The notes under the pieces are model-generated. The model did not search any database. It saw only the letters and a program-made list of their open reading frames with translations, and was not told the origin of the DNA. A stretch of 64,000 bases of DNA, taken from the NCBI GenBank assembly GCA_026075535.2, contig AP026543.1, forward strand, positions 3,534,001-3,598,000. Reading direction: 5' to 3'. The position numbers and the translations under genes are program-made. Below are positions 34,232 through 45,812 of this stretch, piece by piece; position 1 is the stretch's first letter, and each line of letters opens with the position of its first letter. The DNA is from Tricholoma matsutake (Eukaryota; Basidiomycota; Agaricomycetes; Agaricales; Tricholomataceae).

Positions 34232-36148
34232 ATGCTGTCTTCTACCCATCATCGACGCGGGCACAGAAAGCAATTCTCTGCTCTCCGTCTCTCTTCAGAC
34301 ACGACAACGACCCTGCCTGAATATATTACGGTAGGGTGCCACAGAGATATTCAACCATCAGAAGGAGCACAAGATCTGCCGTCGGACAAACCACCTGACT
34401 ATCCAGATAGTGCAGAAGAGGCAGACGAAGACACCGACTCTGACGGCAATAGTTCTTCTGTTTACGTGCCATATACACCCCCGTCTCCCCAGGTTCCCGT
34501 TCTCTCCCCAGGACGACATAGACGCTTTCCCTCGCACACACAGACGCACAGGCGCAAGAGATCGACTCCGAGCACGAGCAGCAACAGCCCTTACCTGGAC
34601 TCACTTCTTGCTCGTAGTGTGCATGCATTGGAGATGTCGAACACACTATTGCAGTCCTCCATCTCTACGCAGTCTAGTCTTTCTGTCGTCTTAAATTCAG
34701 ATTCGCCTCTGGATTCCACGCTGGAGACGAGTGCACGTGGACTATCATCGCGAATATGTGAGAACGGGAATGTCCATGATACGTGGGTGGATAATTTAGA
34801 GGAGATCAGTAAAGGGGTGGAGGGGCTTTTTGGGGATGAGCAGGAACGTGCGCATGGTGGTAGTCGAAGGATCATTGACCGTGCACCTCATTTTGGAGAG
34901 AGCAGTATGAGCAGCAGCCTTCCGACGTCGAGTCCACTCTCCCAAAGCCGTCGACAGAGGCGGAGACCTTCTTTGCTAGATCTACGTGAAGCCTCCGAGC
35001 GCCAGGTACCGCATCTCCATCTCTCATTACAAGACCGCTCGGACCTCGTTTCACCCCCACCTCGGGCACTTACGCAATTCGTCGCTTCCAGTGCTGACCC
35101 GGAGGCTATAGTACTGCCATCCACACTGGGTTTGCGTGCTTCACCCTCATTGCACTCACTTCACGGCTCACCTTTATTACCTAAATTAACGGATCGGCCA
35201 GTGGAGCCGACTACGGCCGCCTACAACATGCTATCCTCATTTGTCTACCGAACTCCTTCCCCAGGATCATCCGCCGGCTCGTCTTTCACGTCAACCATCC
35301 CATCACTCCTCTCGTCTCGCAGGAACTCTAGGAATGGCAGTTCCAGCGTCGAACGCATTGCTAATACGAGTCAACACTCACCCAGCCGGTTAGTAAACAA
35401 ATCACTCGACTGCCAGCGACTAAAAAGCGACTCCCCAACAATGTCTCGCTCTTCCCGCTCGCAAACCCCCAAACAGATCATTACTACCCTACCCCGCTCG
35501 ATGACCCCCCCAACTGAAGAATCATCCTCCTCAGAAGGTGACCTCACAAAACGCACAATCCAGAGCCTCCGCAAAATCCTTGACGAGCAACCCCCACCTC
35601 CCGAGCCTCCGCGCCTCCGCGCTCCTGCCTTCCTCCCACGGACCCCAGCCCCCGTCGCTGAAGCCAGCACATCCACCGCCACGGCGTCCGTCTCGCGGCT
35701 CTTTACAAAAGCCAAGCACTCCTCGTCCACACGCCCCCCGTCTCCGCCCCCTCATTCCGCAATGAAGCAATCTACCCCAAATGGCAGTGGGGCGCGTACG
35801 CCTCTGAGCGTGTCGCTCTCGACCTCTGCGAGTGCATCGAGCTCAGGCGGGTCGACACCCAAGCGCATCAGTTTTGCGAAGCTCCCTGAGTCGTATGCGG
35901 AGTCGCGGCCGGAGGGGTCGTCGTCGAAGTTTAGGGATCGGGATAAGAAGAGGCGGAAGAGAGGGGAGGGCAAGAAGGGGGCTGGTGAGAGCGGGTGGTG
36001 GGCTGGATGGTTGATGGATCCGGGCCCGCATGCACATGGAGTGAGCGCGTTGAGACATGAGGAGCGGATGGAGGATAGACTAAGTCGGAGTTGGGGCGGG
36101 AGGATGGGGGCGGGGTTTGGCCCGACTTTGGATGAGTGGGCGATCTGA
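34232..36148 (+). CDS. Uncharacterised Ser/Pro/Arg-rich protein, 638 aa
   Basis: One long open frame from MLSSTHHRRGHRKQFSALRL to a TGA at 36146. It is largely low complexity, rich in Ser, Pro and Arg with many SP/TP sites, so extensive phosphorylation is likely. More ordered islands are YVPYTPPSPQVPVLSPGRHR, NSPYLDSLLARSVHALEMSN (helix), TWVDNLEEISKGVEGLFGDE, TAAYNMLSSFVYRTPSPGSS, LTKRTIQSLRKILDEQPPPP and a C-terminal GESGWWAGWLMDPGPHAHG with a terminal TLDEWAI. I do not recognise a family. Strong codon bias and a lack of stops over 1.9 kb support a real gene. A cell-polarity or signalling scaffold would fit such a composition, but that is speculation. A 31-nt intron near 34332 cannot be excluded. 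Confidence 0.75.
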   Translation: MLSSTHHRRGHRKQFSALRLSSDTTTTLPEYITVGCHRDIQPSEGAQDLPSDKPPDYPDSAEEADEDTDSDGNSSSVYVPYTPPSPQVPVLSPGRHRRFPSHTQTHRRKRSTPSTSSNSPYLDSLLARSVHALEMSNTLLQSSISTQSSLSVVLNSDSPLDSTLETSARGLSSRICENGNVHDTWVDNLEEISKGVEGLFGDEQERAHGGSRRIIDRAPHFGESSMSSSLPTSSPLSQSRRQRRRPSLLDLREASERQVPHLHLSLQDRSDLVSPPPRALTQFVASSADPEAIVLPSTLGLRASPSLHSLHGSPLLPKLTDRPVEPTTAAYNMLSSFVYRTPSPGSSAGSSFTSTIPSLLSSRRNSRNGSSSVERIANTSQHSPSRLVNKSLDCQRLKSDSPTMSRSSRSQTPKQIITTLPRSMTPPTEESSSSEGDLTKRTIQSLRKILDEQPPPPEPPRLRAPAFLPRTPAPVAEASTSTATASVSRLFTKAKHSSSTRPPSPPPHSAMKQSTPNGSGARTPLSVSLSTSASASSSGGSTPKRISFAKLPESYAESRPEGSSSKFRDRDKKRRKRGEGKKGAGESGWWAGWLMDPGPHAHGVSALRHEERMEDRLSRSWGGRMGAGFGPTLDEWAI

Positions 36149-36699
36149 CGATGTGGGATACGTGGATGTAGTGTTATCTGCTTGATTTATCGTAACGACC
36201 TCTTACGCAGCTTTGATCTACTTAACGCACTGATACCTACATACAGATTCTGCCCTTGCACAGTGTTGTATCGATTATTGTCATTTATAGTGTAACATTG
36301 CTTTATACCGCGTAGATGTGCGTGTCAGTTGTTAACCTTTCGCGGCTTCTGTAAGAACCCCCCAAGTCGGATCATTCGATTATTGCGTTGGAATCGAAGG
36401 TTCGCCTTTCCCAAATCTTGCAACGACTCTCTCAATAGATAAGAGATATTTCTAGCCCGACACTACGAACACATTTATCACTGTCTTGATTAACCTAGTT
36501 AGCAAGTCACTGAAATTTCCTTTTCCCATACTTATGTAAAAGAGTCCTCCCCTGATAGAAGCTTGATGAAGCTCAAGCCCCTTGGCATCTCTCAAAGATC
36601 CGCTTGTACAGTCTTCATCTTTGGAACTCATGAATCCATAGCCAACAGTCACTAGTCCCTGAGTTAACCTTCACTCCTTCTTCTGCTATGGCGTGTTGT
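36149..36699. other. Intergenic, no supported gene
   Basis: 551 bp of 3' flank with no motif-bearing frame. Confidence 0.4.
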
Positions 36700-36935
36700 T
36701 TTCAAGTACCATGTCGGGGAACTACTGCGAACGTCATCAATCCAGGCAGGCGTCACGATCTCCTTCTTCATCCTCAAAAGTATTTCAAATTAGGGCAGTC
36801 AAGTACGTGCTTTTATCCAAGTCCGCTACACGCACTCATGTGAGATTCAGCGTATCCCTAGATGTATTATCGCCCAAATCATTGGAGCGTTCATTGGATG
36901 CATGCTCATTTATCTGTCTGGATCGATAAAGTTAC
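36700..36935 (+). pseudogene. Aquaglyceroporin-like gene relic
   Basis: The plus strand reads SSIQAGVTISFFILK, then a probable intron (GTATTTC... to TGTGAG), then IQRIPRCIIAQIIGAFIGCM and LIYLSG. This resembles the first half-helix and third helix of fungal MIP channels, where HLNPAVTISF is followed by KVPxYIxAQIxGAFxGA. The NPA box is degraded to QAG and no other part of the channel is recognisable nearby, so this would be a short relic. The match is short and could be chance. Confidence 0.35.
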
Positions 36936-37299
36936 TGCGATTCTTGCACAGGCGGGAGCTTTGGAGGTCCAGTCCCAGGTTCCGGAGTGTTACTGAGTGG
37001 AAGAGTTGCATTCCCTTCGATACGATAACTTGAAGCGCAAAAAGGGTCGAGGATTCAAATGCGGTATGTTCAATTCGCTCTTTTTGTACAGTGGCGGGCT
37101 GTGGGTGATACAGAAACCAAACCAATGATCTGCCCTGAGGGTGAACCTCTAACAGAGATTTATGTTTCCTTCGTGAAGCTGAAATCGGCATGAAATAGTT
37201 CAATGGATTGGTTCTCAAGAACCAGGAATAATAACTTCCCCAGAAAGATGCAGGCAATTTCTCTCCTGTATCAAGGTGCCATTTAGTTGTTGCAGCAAC

Positions 37300-37922
37300 T
37301 TCCACATTGGAAAGTGGATGCGCTAGTCACACAAGTCACTTTCCTAATGCACATCATGGTGGCACGGCAGCCTAACCAACTCAGTGCATGCAGCAGTGCA
37401 CCCATTGTTGATCATCAGGTTTGCACAGTATCCTTGTTGGTCATCACCCTAGGGTTGTCCTAAAATGAATGAAAACAGTGGTTACTTGAAGGAAATAAGA
37501 AAGACAGATATAAAACAACTTACCTAGGGCTCAAATGATGATAATGGTTATTTGAGCCTGCCTCATGTTCCTTGTTGCTGCTATGGTCATTCTCTAGACT
37601 CTGGTATGGTTGTTAGCTATTGATGTGGACAATTATGTTGATTACATCAGTGTCATGGTACACATACTGTATAGCTTCAAGTTTAAGGTTTGATGATGAA
37701 GTTTCCTTGCATATCAAAATCCAATCATACTATCATGTGTAGTGGGATTGAAAATGGTAGAGAGTTTGAAAAACGATCTCATGGATGCATCTAGACAACC
37801 TTATATTCAAACTAATTGAGACACTATTATGTGTATTCTATGCAAACATTTTCCAGAATTCCGATTGAAAAAAGAGGGAGTGGATGACTTGCTGTACAAT
37901 GATCTTGTTAAACAGAAAAGAT
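37300..37922. other. Transition into the CpG-poor transposon compartment
   Basis: No gene supported. From about here CpG becomes rare and TpG/CpA frequent. The open frame at 36910-37305 (-) has no motif I recognise. Confidence 0.5.
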
Positions 37923-37995
37923 GACCAGACTGGGGATTGAACCCAGGCCCTCCTGGACATATACCAGATGCTCTGACCAACTGAGCTATCAGGTC
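37923..37995 (-). tRNA. tRNA-like sequence (tRNA pseudogene or SINE head)
   Basis: Minus strand: a perfect A box (TAGCTCAGTTGG), a D arm, an anticodon stem TCTGG/CCAGG, and a T arm CTGGG-TTCAATC-CCCAG that works as a B box. The acceptor stem has a mismatch (GACCTGA against TCTGGTC), and loop position 33 is A instead of the near-invariant U (loop TATATGT). It therefore looks like a decayed tRNA or the head of a tRNA-derived SINE. It lies in the repeat-rich part. Confidence 0.55.
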
Positions 37996-38655
37996 TCATA
38001 GGGTTCAACAGAACAAGGATACCATATAACCAGACACGGATTGCTACAACTATCACATCACTTGTGTGTGTGTGCAAACTATGGTCTGTTAAGCACTGAT
38101 TAAGCAGTGACAGATTATATAATCCAACAGATCTTTGATCACAAAATGCAATACCTGGGAATACAAAGCTACTATTGGCTCTGTAACCTTTCAGAAAGTT
38201 CTGGGAAAGTTTGGAGGGGTTTATTATACATGGGTCCTTATAAGTCAAGCATCTCAAGGTGCCCCGACAGCAGATTGGGGAGATACAGGCAAACAACTGT
38301 TCAGCATGACAGAGATGACTCAAATGAGGGGAATGTTCATACTCCACTGATTTGAATGATGTGACCATTTGCTCTGAGAATTTCAAATGGCACTGTGGCA
38401 TTTTGTGACACAGATTTTCAAATACAGGTTTTTGTGCTCGGCATCACTCCGATAGCAGCATCCCTTTAACTATTGTGAAAGTAACATCATAGCCAGGTAG
38501 AACACATGTTATTCAAGGTATATGCCAAGCCACTTTATGAGATGTTGAGTTGTCGTAGAGTTATTCATGGTTTGCAAAATATTTTTAAACTCCTGACCAA
38601 TGATAGTATATGTAGTAAATAACTCACTGAAAAGCTGTGGCCTGATGGCCTGGCT
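37996..38655. other. Repeat-rich sequence, no supported gene
   Basis: 660 bp, CpG-poor, with no domain in any frame. It could include a SINE tail linked to the adjacent tRNA-like head, but I see no defined 3' end. Confidence 0.35.
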
Positions 38656-39060
38656 TTGCTTTTCAAACATGTGAGCCAGGCCAAAGCCACTATGAAGCCA
38701 TTGTCATGGCCTGGCTCACAGCAGGCTGGGCCAAGCACACCACTAGATGTTGGAAATGGAGTTATCAGAAATGAAAAGTTGCACTTGCCTAAGTATGCAC
38801 CCTCCCAGCCATTTGATGGTACTCAGGATGAGACCAGGTTTTTATCAGTTCCTTGGTACTGTACATCTCAGGGTGATGTCTGGATATTTACACTCTCATA
38901 CATTCATGGAGGAAAAGCACAATTCTGGAGGAATGAAGCCATAAACAAAATTGTCATGGGCCACAAGTCATTTAGGAACTTTTGTGATGTCCTTACCAAA
39001 TTGGACACATACATAAGGCATGACATGGGTGACCCCTGGGTATATTTTTTGCTACCCACA
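38656..39060 (+). pseudogene. Retrotransposon gag-like remnant
   Basis: An open frame contains LHLPKYAPSQPFDGTQDETR, VWIFTLSYIHGGKAQFWRNE and KSFRNFCDVLTKLDTY, resembling the central gag domain of LTR retrotransposons (DG...F...W followed by FxLSYxxGGxAxxW). It ends where a CCCATACCC-rich sequence begins. No protease or polymerase of the same element follows, so it is a truncated copy. Confidence 0.45.
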
Positions 39061-39230
39061 CCCATACCCATCAACACTGCACCCACTATGGTTAGGGGTG
39101 CAGTTTTATTGTGGGTTTGTGTGGTGTTACAGGGGTTTGTGCAGGTCCTCACAGTTTTCTACAGAATTGTTGCATAGAACTTAGAAGTGGGTACCTATAA
39201 GCTACTATAAATAAGATGTACTATACCTTG

Positions 39231-39507
39231 TGGACACTATCACTGATTGATGGCTGTCTCCCCAAATGGGAACATGACCCTGGATCTGAATTAGTGCTAG
39301 GATGGAAGGGGCTCCAAGTATTTTAGAACATCGCATGCCTTCCATATATATACTTCAGCCTTGCACCAGACTCCTTAGAGTTTTCTCTTTGGTTTTCCCT
39401 TGCAAGGTATGGGTCTTTTCCTTGTTCAATAGTTATTGAATCTAAACTTTGGTTTTCCCTTGCAAGTATCGAGTTCTTAGGACTCTGATCATAAGGTTGC
39501 CCTTACA
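39231..39507 (+). repeat. Truncated 5' LTR of the chromovirus
   Basis: It matches 45046-45291 with few changes (shared landmarks: GACACTATCACTGATTGATG, two GGTTTTCCCTTGCAAG motifs, TATCGAGTTC). It ends CCCTTACA, the inverse of the TGTAAGGG start of the 3' LTR. The first 300 bp of the LTR are absent on this side. Confidence 0.7.
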
Positions 39508-42500
39508 GAAGAAAACTCTCTCTAGGTAGTAGGTTACCACAGCCAGCGACTCAGTTTATGAAAATTTCGCACATTTTTGTGCCTGCTTTGCAACTTCGGA
39601 GAGCTTTGCTATCATCCCTCCACTCGACTCTTCCACCCCTTTACACAACTACCAACCTTCCCATGGAGACGGACAATGAGGACTGCCTCCAGCGCATTGA
39701 AGCAAGCATTGCAGGCCTTGTACAGACTATGGCAGTATTCGCGCAACGAGAGGTGGACCACAAAGAGCCACAGGTGCTTCCAAACATCTCCAACCCCACA
39801 GACCTAAGGTCTCCTGGCCCAGTAGTTCACGAAATCCATCGCAAAACATCATCGTGAGATTACCGCCCCAAGCCTGCAAACCCCGCAGACTTTTCAGGTG
39901 ATTGTTCACAAGGACGAGCATTCCTGAATTTGTGTGCACTCTATTTTGCCCTCGCTCCTCATCAATTTGTGGATGAGCATGCACAGGTTATGTGGGCCCT
40001 CTCATTCATGAAGGGCGGATGAGCCACACGGTTTGTGGATTGTCTCATGCACAACTACCAACTAAGTGGAAGACTCCCCTACACCTCCTACTCCAATTTT
40101 GCGGATGAATTCGCAAACAAGTTCTGTCCGAAGAATGAGATCCAATCTTTGCGGACCGAGCTCGAGACTGTGAAGTACTTCCAAGGTACACAAACTATTG
40201 ACGAGTACGTCAATGACTTTCATGAACTGGTAGAGTGAGCGCAGTACTTCGAGGGCTCGCATATCATCCTCAAATTCCGACAAGGTCTAAACGGGAAGAT
40301 CCCAGACCATGTCGCCTGTCTCACCACTGGACGACCTTCAGATAACACCCCCAAGCAGTGGTACAATGCCGCTATCATCTGCGATGAAAATTGCATTGCG
40401 AATGAGGCTTTTTGCATGTCTTCGTGAATGGCCTCATGATCCAAAACCAGCTTGCAGCTGGGGAACATGTTCCGCAAGCTCATTCCCACCATGGTGCGGC
40501 CCCTTCCCCCGATTTCACACACAACTGCCCCATCGCGATACACACCTTCGGCACAAAGTGTCTCCGCACCCACTAAACCAAAGGACAGATCTGTGCTCGT
40601 CTGCTTTTGTTGCGGAGAACCTGGTCATGCATGACCTGAATGCCCAAGATGGTTTGACATTCAGTACATGGATGGTGAAGAGCGACAGGATTTTGCACAG
40701 GAGGAATTCACAGCGCTGGATGAGAACAACAAAAACAAGAGGAACGAGGAGCCCATTGTAGAAGTAAAGGAGGATTTTCACAGCGACAATGAGTGAGCAG
40801 TACGCCACCGTTGTCTGCAAAAATTGTTTTGCAGTGTTGTCAGTAGATGAAGTGTACAAATCAAATTCTATTTCATTGGCCGATCTCTCTGCAAACGATG
40901 TGCAAGCCATACTAACCCCTCCCCATCCTCGTTTGCATTTTTGTAAGCGCCTTAAATGGGAGAAACAGCTCCCCAACCACTATGTCATAGCAGCGACCCC
41001 GAGCCCCCACTCGTTTGAGCTTGAAGTATTGCTGCAAACCACCGATACTGGCGCTGTGCACATGACCAAGGCACTACTTGATTGTGGCGCCACCGGCCTT
41101 TTCATCAGTTCCGATTTCATTGTGTGAAATCACCTCGCAACAAAAGTGCTCAGCTGACCCATCCCTGTGTTCAATGTCGATGGCTCAGCGAACAAAGCAG
41201 GTGATATCTCGGAAGTTGTAGAGGTCCTACTATTATTTCGTGACCACTCTGAACGTGCAATGTTCATGGTGACTGGCATCGGCAAGCAAGATGTTATTCT
41301 CGGCCTCACCTGGCTCTGCAAGCATAATCCTGAGGTGGACTGGCAGACTAATGAGGTCAAAATGAGTCGATGCCCATATCACTGCCACACCTGTCAGAAT
41401 GAGATGAACGAAGAGTGCAAAAGCACTTTTCGGGAAATCACTAGCATTCGTACCTGTTGTGCAGGTCCCATGCCTACCCCTGACGTTGAGATGGAGGACA
41501 TCCCAGACCTTCCGCAACTGGTGAACAATGATAACAATGATGAAGACCATGATGAACTGCCCCTTTCAAGCGAAAACTTGGTCAAAGAGGGAGATTGCAT
41601 CTTCATCGCTACCATTCCCTGCAAAGCGGAATTCATTTGTGCCACATCCAACATTTCACAATGGCTAGCAGAGGCCTTCCATAAGAATGTGCAACCAAAG
41701 TCCTTTCACAAATCCATCCCTGCGCACTTCTATGAGTTCGAGGATCTATTTGCAAAGTCTTTGTTCAACCGCTTGCCTGACTGAAAGGTATGGGATCATG
41801 TGATCAAACTCATCCCTGGTGCAAAAGCTGCTAGCTGCAAGGTCTACCCCCTTGCGCCCAATGAACAGGCCGAGATGGACAAATTCATCCAGGAGAACCT
41901 AGCCACTGGCTGCATTCACCCCTCGAAGTTGCCGATGGCATCCCCCATCTTCTTTATCAAAAAGAAGGATGGATCCCTCTGGCTTGTACAAGATTATTGT
42001 GCTCTCAATGCCCTCATAATCAAAAACTGATATCCACTACCACTGATTTCAGAACTGGTAAATCAACTACAAGGCATGAAATACTTTACAAAACTCGACG
42101 TGCGATGGGGGTACAACAATGTGCACATGAAAAAGGGCAACGAATGGAAAGCCACTTTTCACATGAATCACAGGCTTTTTGAACCCTTGGTGATGTTTTT
42201 CAGACTCACAAACTCCCCTTCCACATTCCAAACGATGATGAACGACATTTTTCAGGATCTCATTATGGAAGGAGTGGTCTGTGTCTACCTGGATGACATC
42301 CTCATCTTTATGAAATCAATCGACAAACATCGGCACATTACGCGCCTTGTCCTGGAGCACCTTCATGTGCACAAGTTGTTTCTGCGACATGACAAGTGCG
42401 AGTTTGAGCAAACAATGATCGAGTACCTCAGACTCATCATATCCGAGGGCAAAATTCATATGGATCCTGTCAAGGTAGCAGGAGTCACTGAATGGCCCCC

Positions 42501-44743
42501 CCCCACAATGTGCAAGGAGGTACAGTCATTCCTAGGGTTTGCAAATTTCTATCGGCACTTCATTGAAGACTTTTCACATCATGCAAAACCCCTCTTTGAG
42601 CTCACAAAGAAGGAGCACAAATGGGAATGGGGACCTTTGGAACAAGGCGCCTTTGATGAAATCAAGAATCGGGTCACATCCTCCCCTATTCTCCATTTTG
42701 CTGACGATGCCAAAGCCTTTTGCATTGAGGCAGACAGCTCAGACTATGTGACCGGCTCAGTGCTGTCACAGCAATCGGCCAACAATCTCAAATGGCACCC
42801 TATTGCATTCTACTCAAAATTGCTCAATGCAGTCGAATGAAATTATGAGATCCACGACAAGGAGATGCTAGCAGTGATGAGATCATTAGAGGAATGGAGG
42901 CATTTCCTTGAAGGTGCACAGCACAAGCTAGAGATCTGGACTGACCACAAAAATCTGGAGTACTTCATGACTGCGAAAAAGCTAAATCGCAGACAAGCTT
43001 GCTGGTTGCTCTATCTTTCGCAGTTTGACTTTGTCATGCACCACCGTCCTGGAAAGAGTATGGGTAAATGCAATGCGCTTTCATAATGAGCCGATCTGTG
43101 AACAGCGCTGATGATAATTGCGACACTACCCTGCTCCACCCTGAATTCTTCACAATTTGTGCACTCGAAGGGGTGACAATTGAAGGAGTGGAGCGAAATA
43201 TCTTGCGCGAAGTGCAAAAGGGGGTTTGGGATGGAAAGAGCAAAGATGCGGTGGTACTAGCGATGAAGGAGTTGGATAGGGCCAAGGGCAAGACATTGTG
43301 AAGCTTGGAGTGGACAGAGGAGGATGGATTATGGAGGTTTTGTGATTGCATTTATGTTCCGCTCATACCAGACTTATGACACAGAATCGCTGAACAGCAT
43401 CATGACTCCAAGATTGGTGGACATGCGGGGTGCTGGAAAACACTTGAACTCATCTCGTGCAATTACTGGTGGCCAAACATGTCGCGCTTTGTCGGTCAGT
43501 ACTGTAAGGCCTGCGATCTGTGTCTTTGCATGAAGGTGCAGAAGCACCAACCTTTTGGTGAACTACACCCCCTCCCAATCCCCAAAAATTGCTGGGATGT
43601 GGTAAGTGTTGATTTCATCACCGAACTTCCAGACTCCCATGGCTTCAATGCGACAATGGTGGTGGTAGACTTGGTGAGCAAGCACAGCCATTTCATACCC
43701 ACTCACACCACTGTTACGGCGCAATTGTACTTGCAGAATGTGTGGAAGCTTCATGGCCTCCTGAAATTGATGCTCTCGGATCGGGGACTGCAGTTCATAG
43801 TGCAATTCATGCACGAATTGTATCGCTTGTTGGGGATCACCATTTTGGCATCCACAGCGTATCACCCACAGTCCGATGGGCAGACTGAGCGAGTCAATCA
43901 GGAGCTCGAGCAGTACATCCACATTTTTGTGAATGAGCACCAAAATGATTGGGACACTCTGCTTCCTCTGGGTGAATTCACATACAATAACCATGTCCAC
44001 TCATCCACCCAGCACTCCCCCTTCTTCATTGACACTGGCAGACATCCACAGATGGGTTTTGAGCCCAACCAATGACCCTCGAGGCTTGAGGCAGTCAATG
44101 AGTTTGCAGATCAGATGAAGTCGACATTGGATGAGGCTCGTGCCACCCTTGCCAAATCGAAGGATAATATGGTGAGGTACTATAACCAATGGTGAATCCC
44201 CGCACTGATTTTTGCGATTGGCAAAAAGGTCTTCCTGGATGCTTCAGATATCAGCACAACTAGACCCATGAAGAAATTTGCGCACCACTTCCTGGGGCTG
44301 TACCCAGTCATTCATCCTGTCGGCTTGCATGCATATCGCCTCCAACTGCCACCATCGATGGCTCAAATACATCCAGTGTTCCACATCGTCAAGCTCATGC
44401 CTGTGCCAATGGACCCGATCGAAGGTCGCCATGCAAAACCATCGCCGCCCCCTGAGATCATAGGAGGAGAGGAGAGGTATGAGGTGGATGAGGTGCTGGA
44501 CAGCAGGATGAAGGGTAGGAAGTTGCAGTATCTGGTCAGATGGAGAGGTTATGGGCACAAAGAGAATTCATGGATTCCAGAGGAGGATCTTGATGCCACA
44601 AAACTAGTTGCAAACTTCTACAGGGCTCATCCAAGTGCCCCAAAATGTGTTAACGCACTTACCTTTGGACAGATGGGATTCCAACCATGATATTTGCACC
44701 AATGGAACTTTGCACATTGGGATGCTGCACCTTAAGGGGGGGG
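39508..44743 (+). mobile_element. Ty3/gypsy chromovirus, internal region, defective
   Basis: Domains follow the canonical order. Gag is at 39.66-40.5 kb (FVDEHAQVMWALSFMKGG, SYSNFADEFANKFCP), with a zinc knuckle CFCCGEPGHA at about 40,608. The protease is at 41.06 kb (LLDCGATGLFIS, with DSG changed to DCG). The reverse transcriptase is at 41.8-42.6 kb (FFIKKKDGSLWLVQDYCALN and the intact active site VYLDDILIF). RNase H is at 42.7-43.08 kb. The integrase is at 43.4-44.1 kb, with a zinc finger, VSVDFITELP, SDRG and HPQSDGQTERVNQELEQY. A C-terminal chromodomain is at 44.47-44.62 kb (EVDEVLDSRMKGRKLQYLV). The polypurine tract is at 44734-44743. Well over ten premature stops occur, nearly all TGA in places where the family has Arg, so the copy is dead. 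I describe the breaks without rebuilding the protein. Confidence 0.9.
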
Positions 44744-44746
44744 TGA

Positions 44747-45291
44747 TGTAAGGGGAACACCTTACGAGCCCCTACAATGGTTGGTGCACATTTGCAAACA
44801 TTTCCACACACCTGCAAACATTTGCACAACAAAGTGCCTTTCGCACAATGAGGTGCCTTTTGCACCAACCATCTACAAACATTCTGATATGTCGATCCAT
44901 CAGCCCCTATTGTACTCTCACCATTCTCGCAGTCAATACCCCTGCGCAATCATTTCGCCTGTGGAAACAATCAAGGATGTCTTCACATGCCCATTACCAA
45001 TCATGGCCTGATGTGGACACCACTTACCAAGCATGGCCTGATGCGGACACTATCACTGATTGATGGCCATCTCCCCAAATGGGAACATGACCCTGGATCT
45101 GAATTAGTGCTAGGATGGAAGGGGCTCCAAGTATTTTAGAATGTCGCATGCCTTCCATATATATACTTTGGCCTTGCACTGGACTCCTTAGAGTTTTCTC
45201 TTTGGTTTTCCCTTGCAAGGTATGGGTCTCTTCCTTGTTCAATAGTTATTGAATCTAAACTTTGGTTTTCCCTTGCAAGTATCGAGTTCCT
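44747..45291 (+). repeat. 3' LTR of the chromovirus, 3' end lost
   Basis: It starts TGTAAGGGGAACACCTTAC right after the polypurine tract; the first bases form an imperfect palindrome. The last 245 bp match the 5' LTR, then identity stops at 45291. The expected terminal segment ending CCCTTACA is replaced by the dispersed repeat that starts at 45292. Confidence 0.7.
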
Positions 45292-45387
45292 TCTTTTCTT
45301 TTTTAACTAACTAATGTTTTAATTTGATTTTAGATTCTCTTACCATGAACTGGAGCCAAGACAGCTAGACCCAGACCCAGATCCACA

Positions 45388-45418
45388 CCACTGCTGTGAG
45401 CACCTGCTCGCAGGGTGG
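45388..45418. repeat. Imperfect palindrome, copy 1 of a recurrent family
   Basis: Arms CCACTGCTGTGAGCA and TGCTCGCAGGGTGG around a 2-nt centre. Related copies are at 45540-45570, 50039-50069, 50170-50200, 54852-54877, 62749-62779 and 63048-63078. Confidence 0.7.
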
Positions 45419-45733
45419 ATAATGGATCAGGATGGCGAGACAATCGACAACAGGCACACTGCACAATGGGAACAGTGACGAGGACAGATGGCAAGGTGAA
45501 GATGACAATGACAGCCACCAGCACCCACCTGCCAGACCCCCACCGCTGCCAGCAGCTGCTCATGTGGTGGAGCAGAGTGAGTGGCGCATTGAAGACTGAC
45601 AGAGGGCATAACAATGACAGGCAGGGAAGCAATGACAATGAGGATGACATCGACAATGAGAGGAAGGATAATGATGGTGGGGACCAGGGGACGAGGAAGA
45701 GGATGGCTGGGATGGCTGGCACAAGGATGGGGA

Positions 45734-45812
45734 TGACAGGGATGACAGGACCAACAGTGATGACAGGACCAACAGGGATGACAGGACCAACAGGGATGAC
45801 AGGGATGACAAA
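45734..45812 (+). repeat. Minisatellite, about 18-nt unit
   Basis: Tandem GGGATGACAGGACCAACA units with shortened variants at both ends. Confidence 0.7.

Noticed and set aside
36910..37305. 131-codon minus-strand frame (MEVAATTKWHLDTGEKLPAS)
   Set aside because: No family recognised, lies at the compartment boundary and overlaps the aquaporin-like relic on the other strand.
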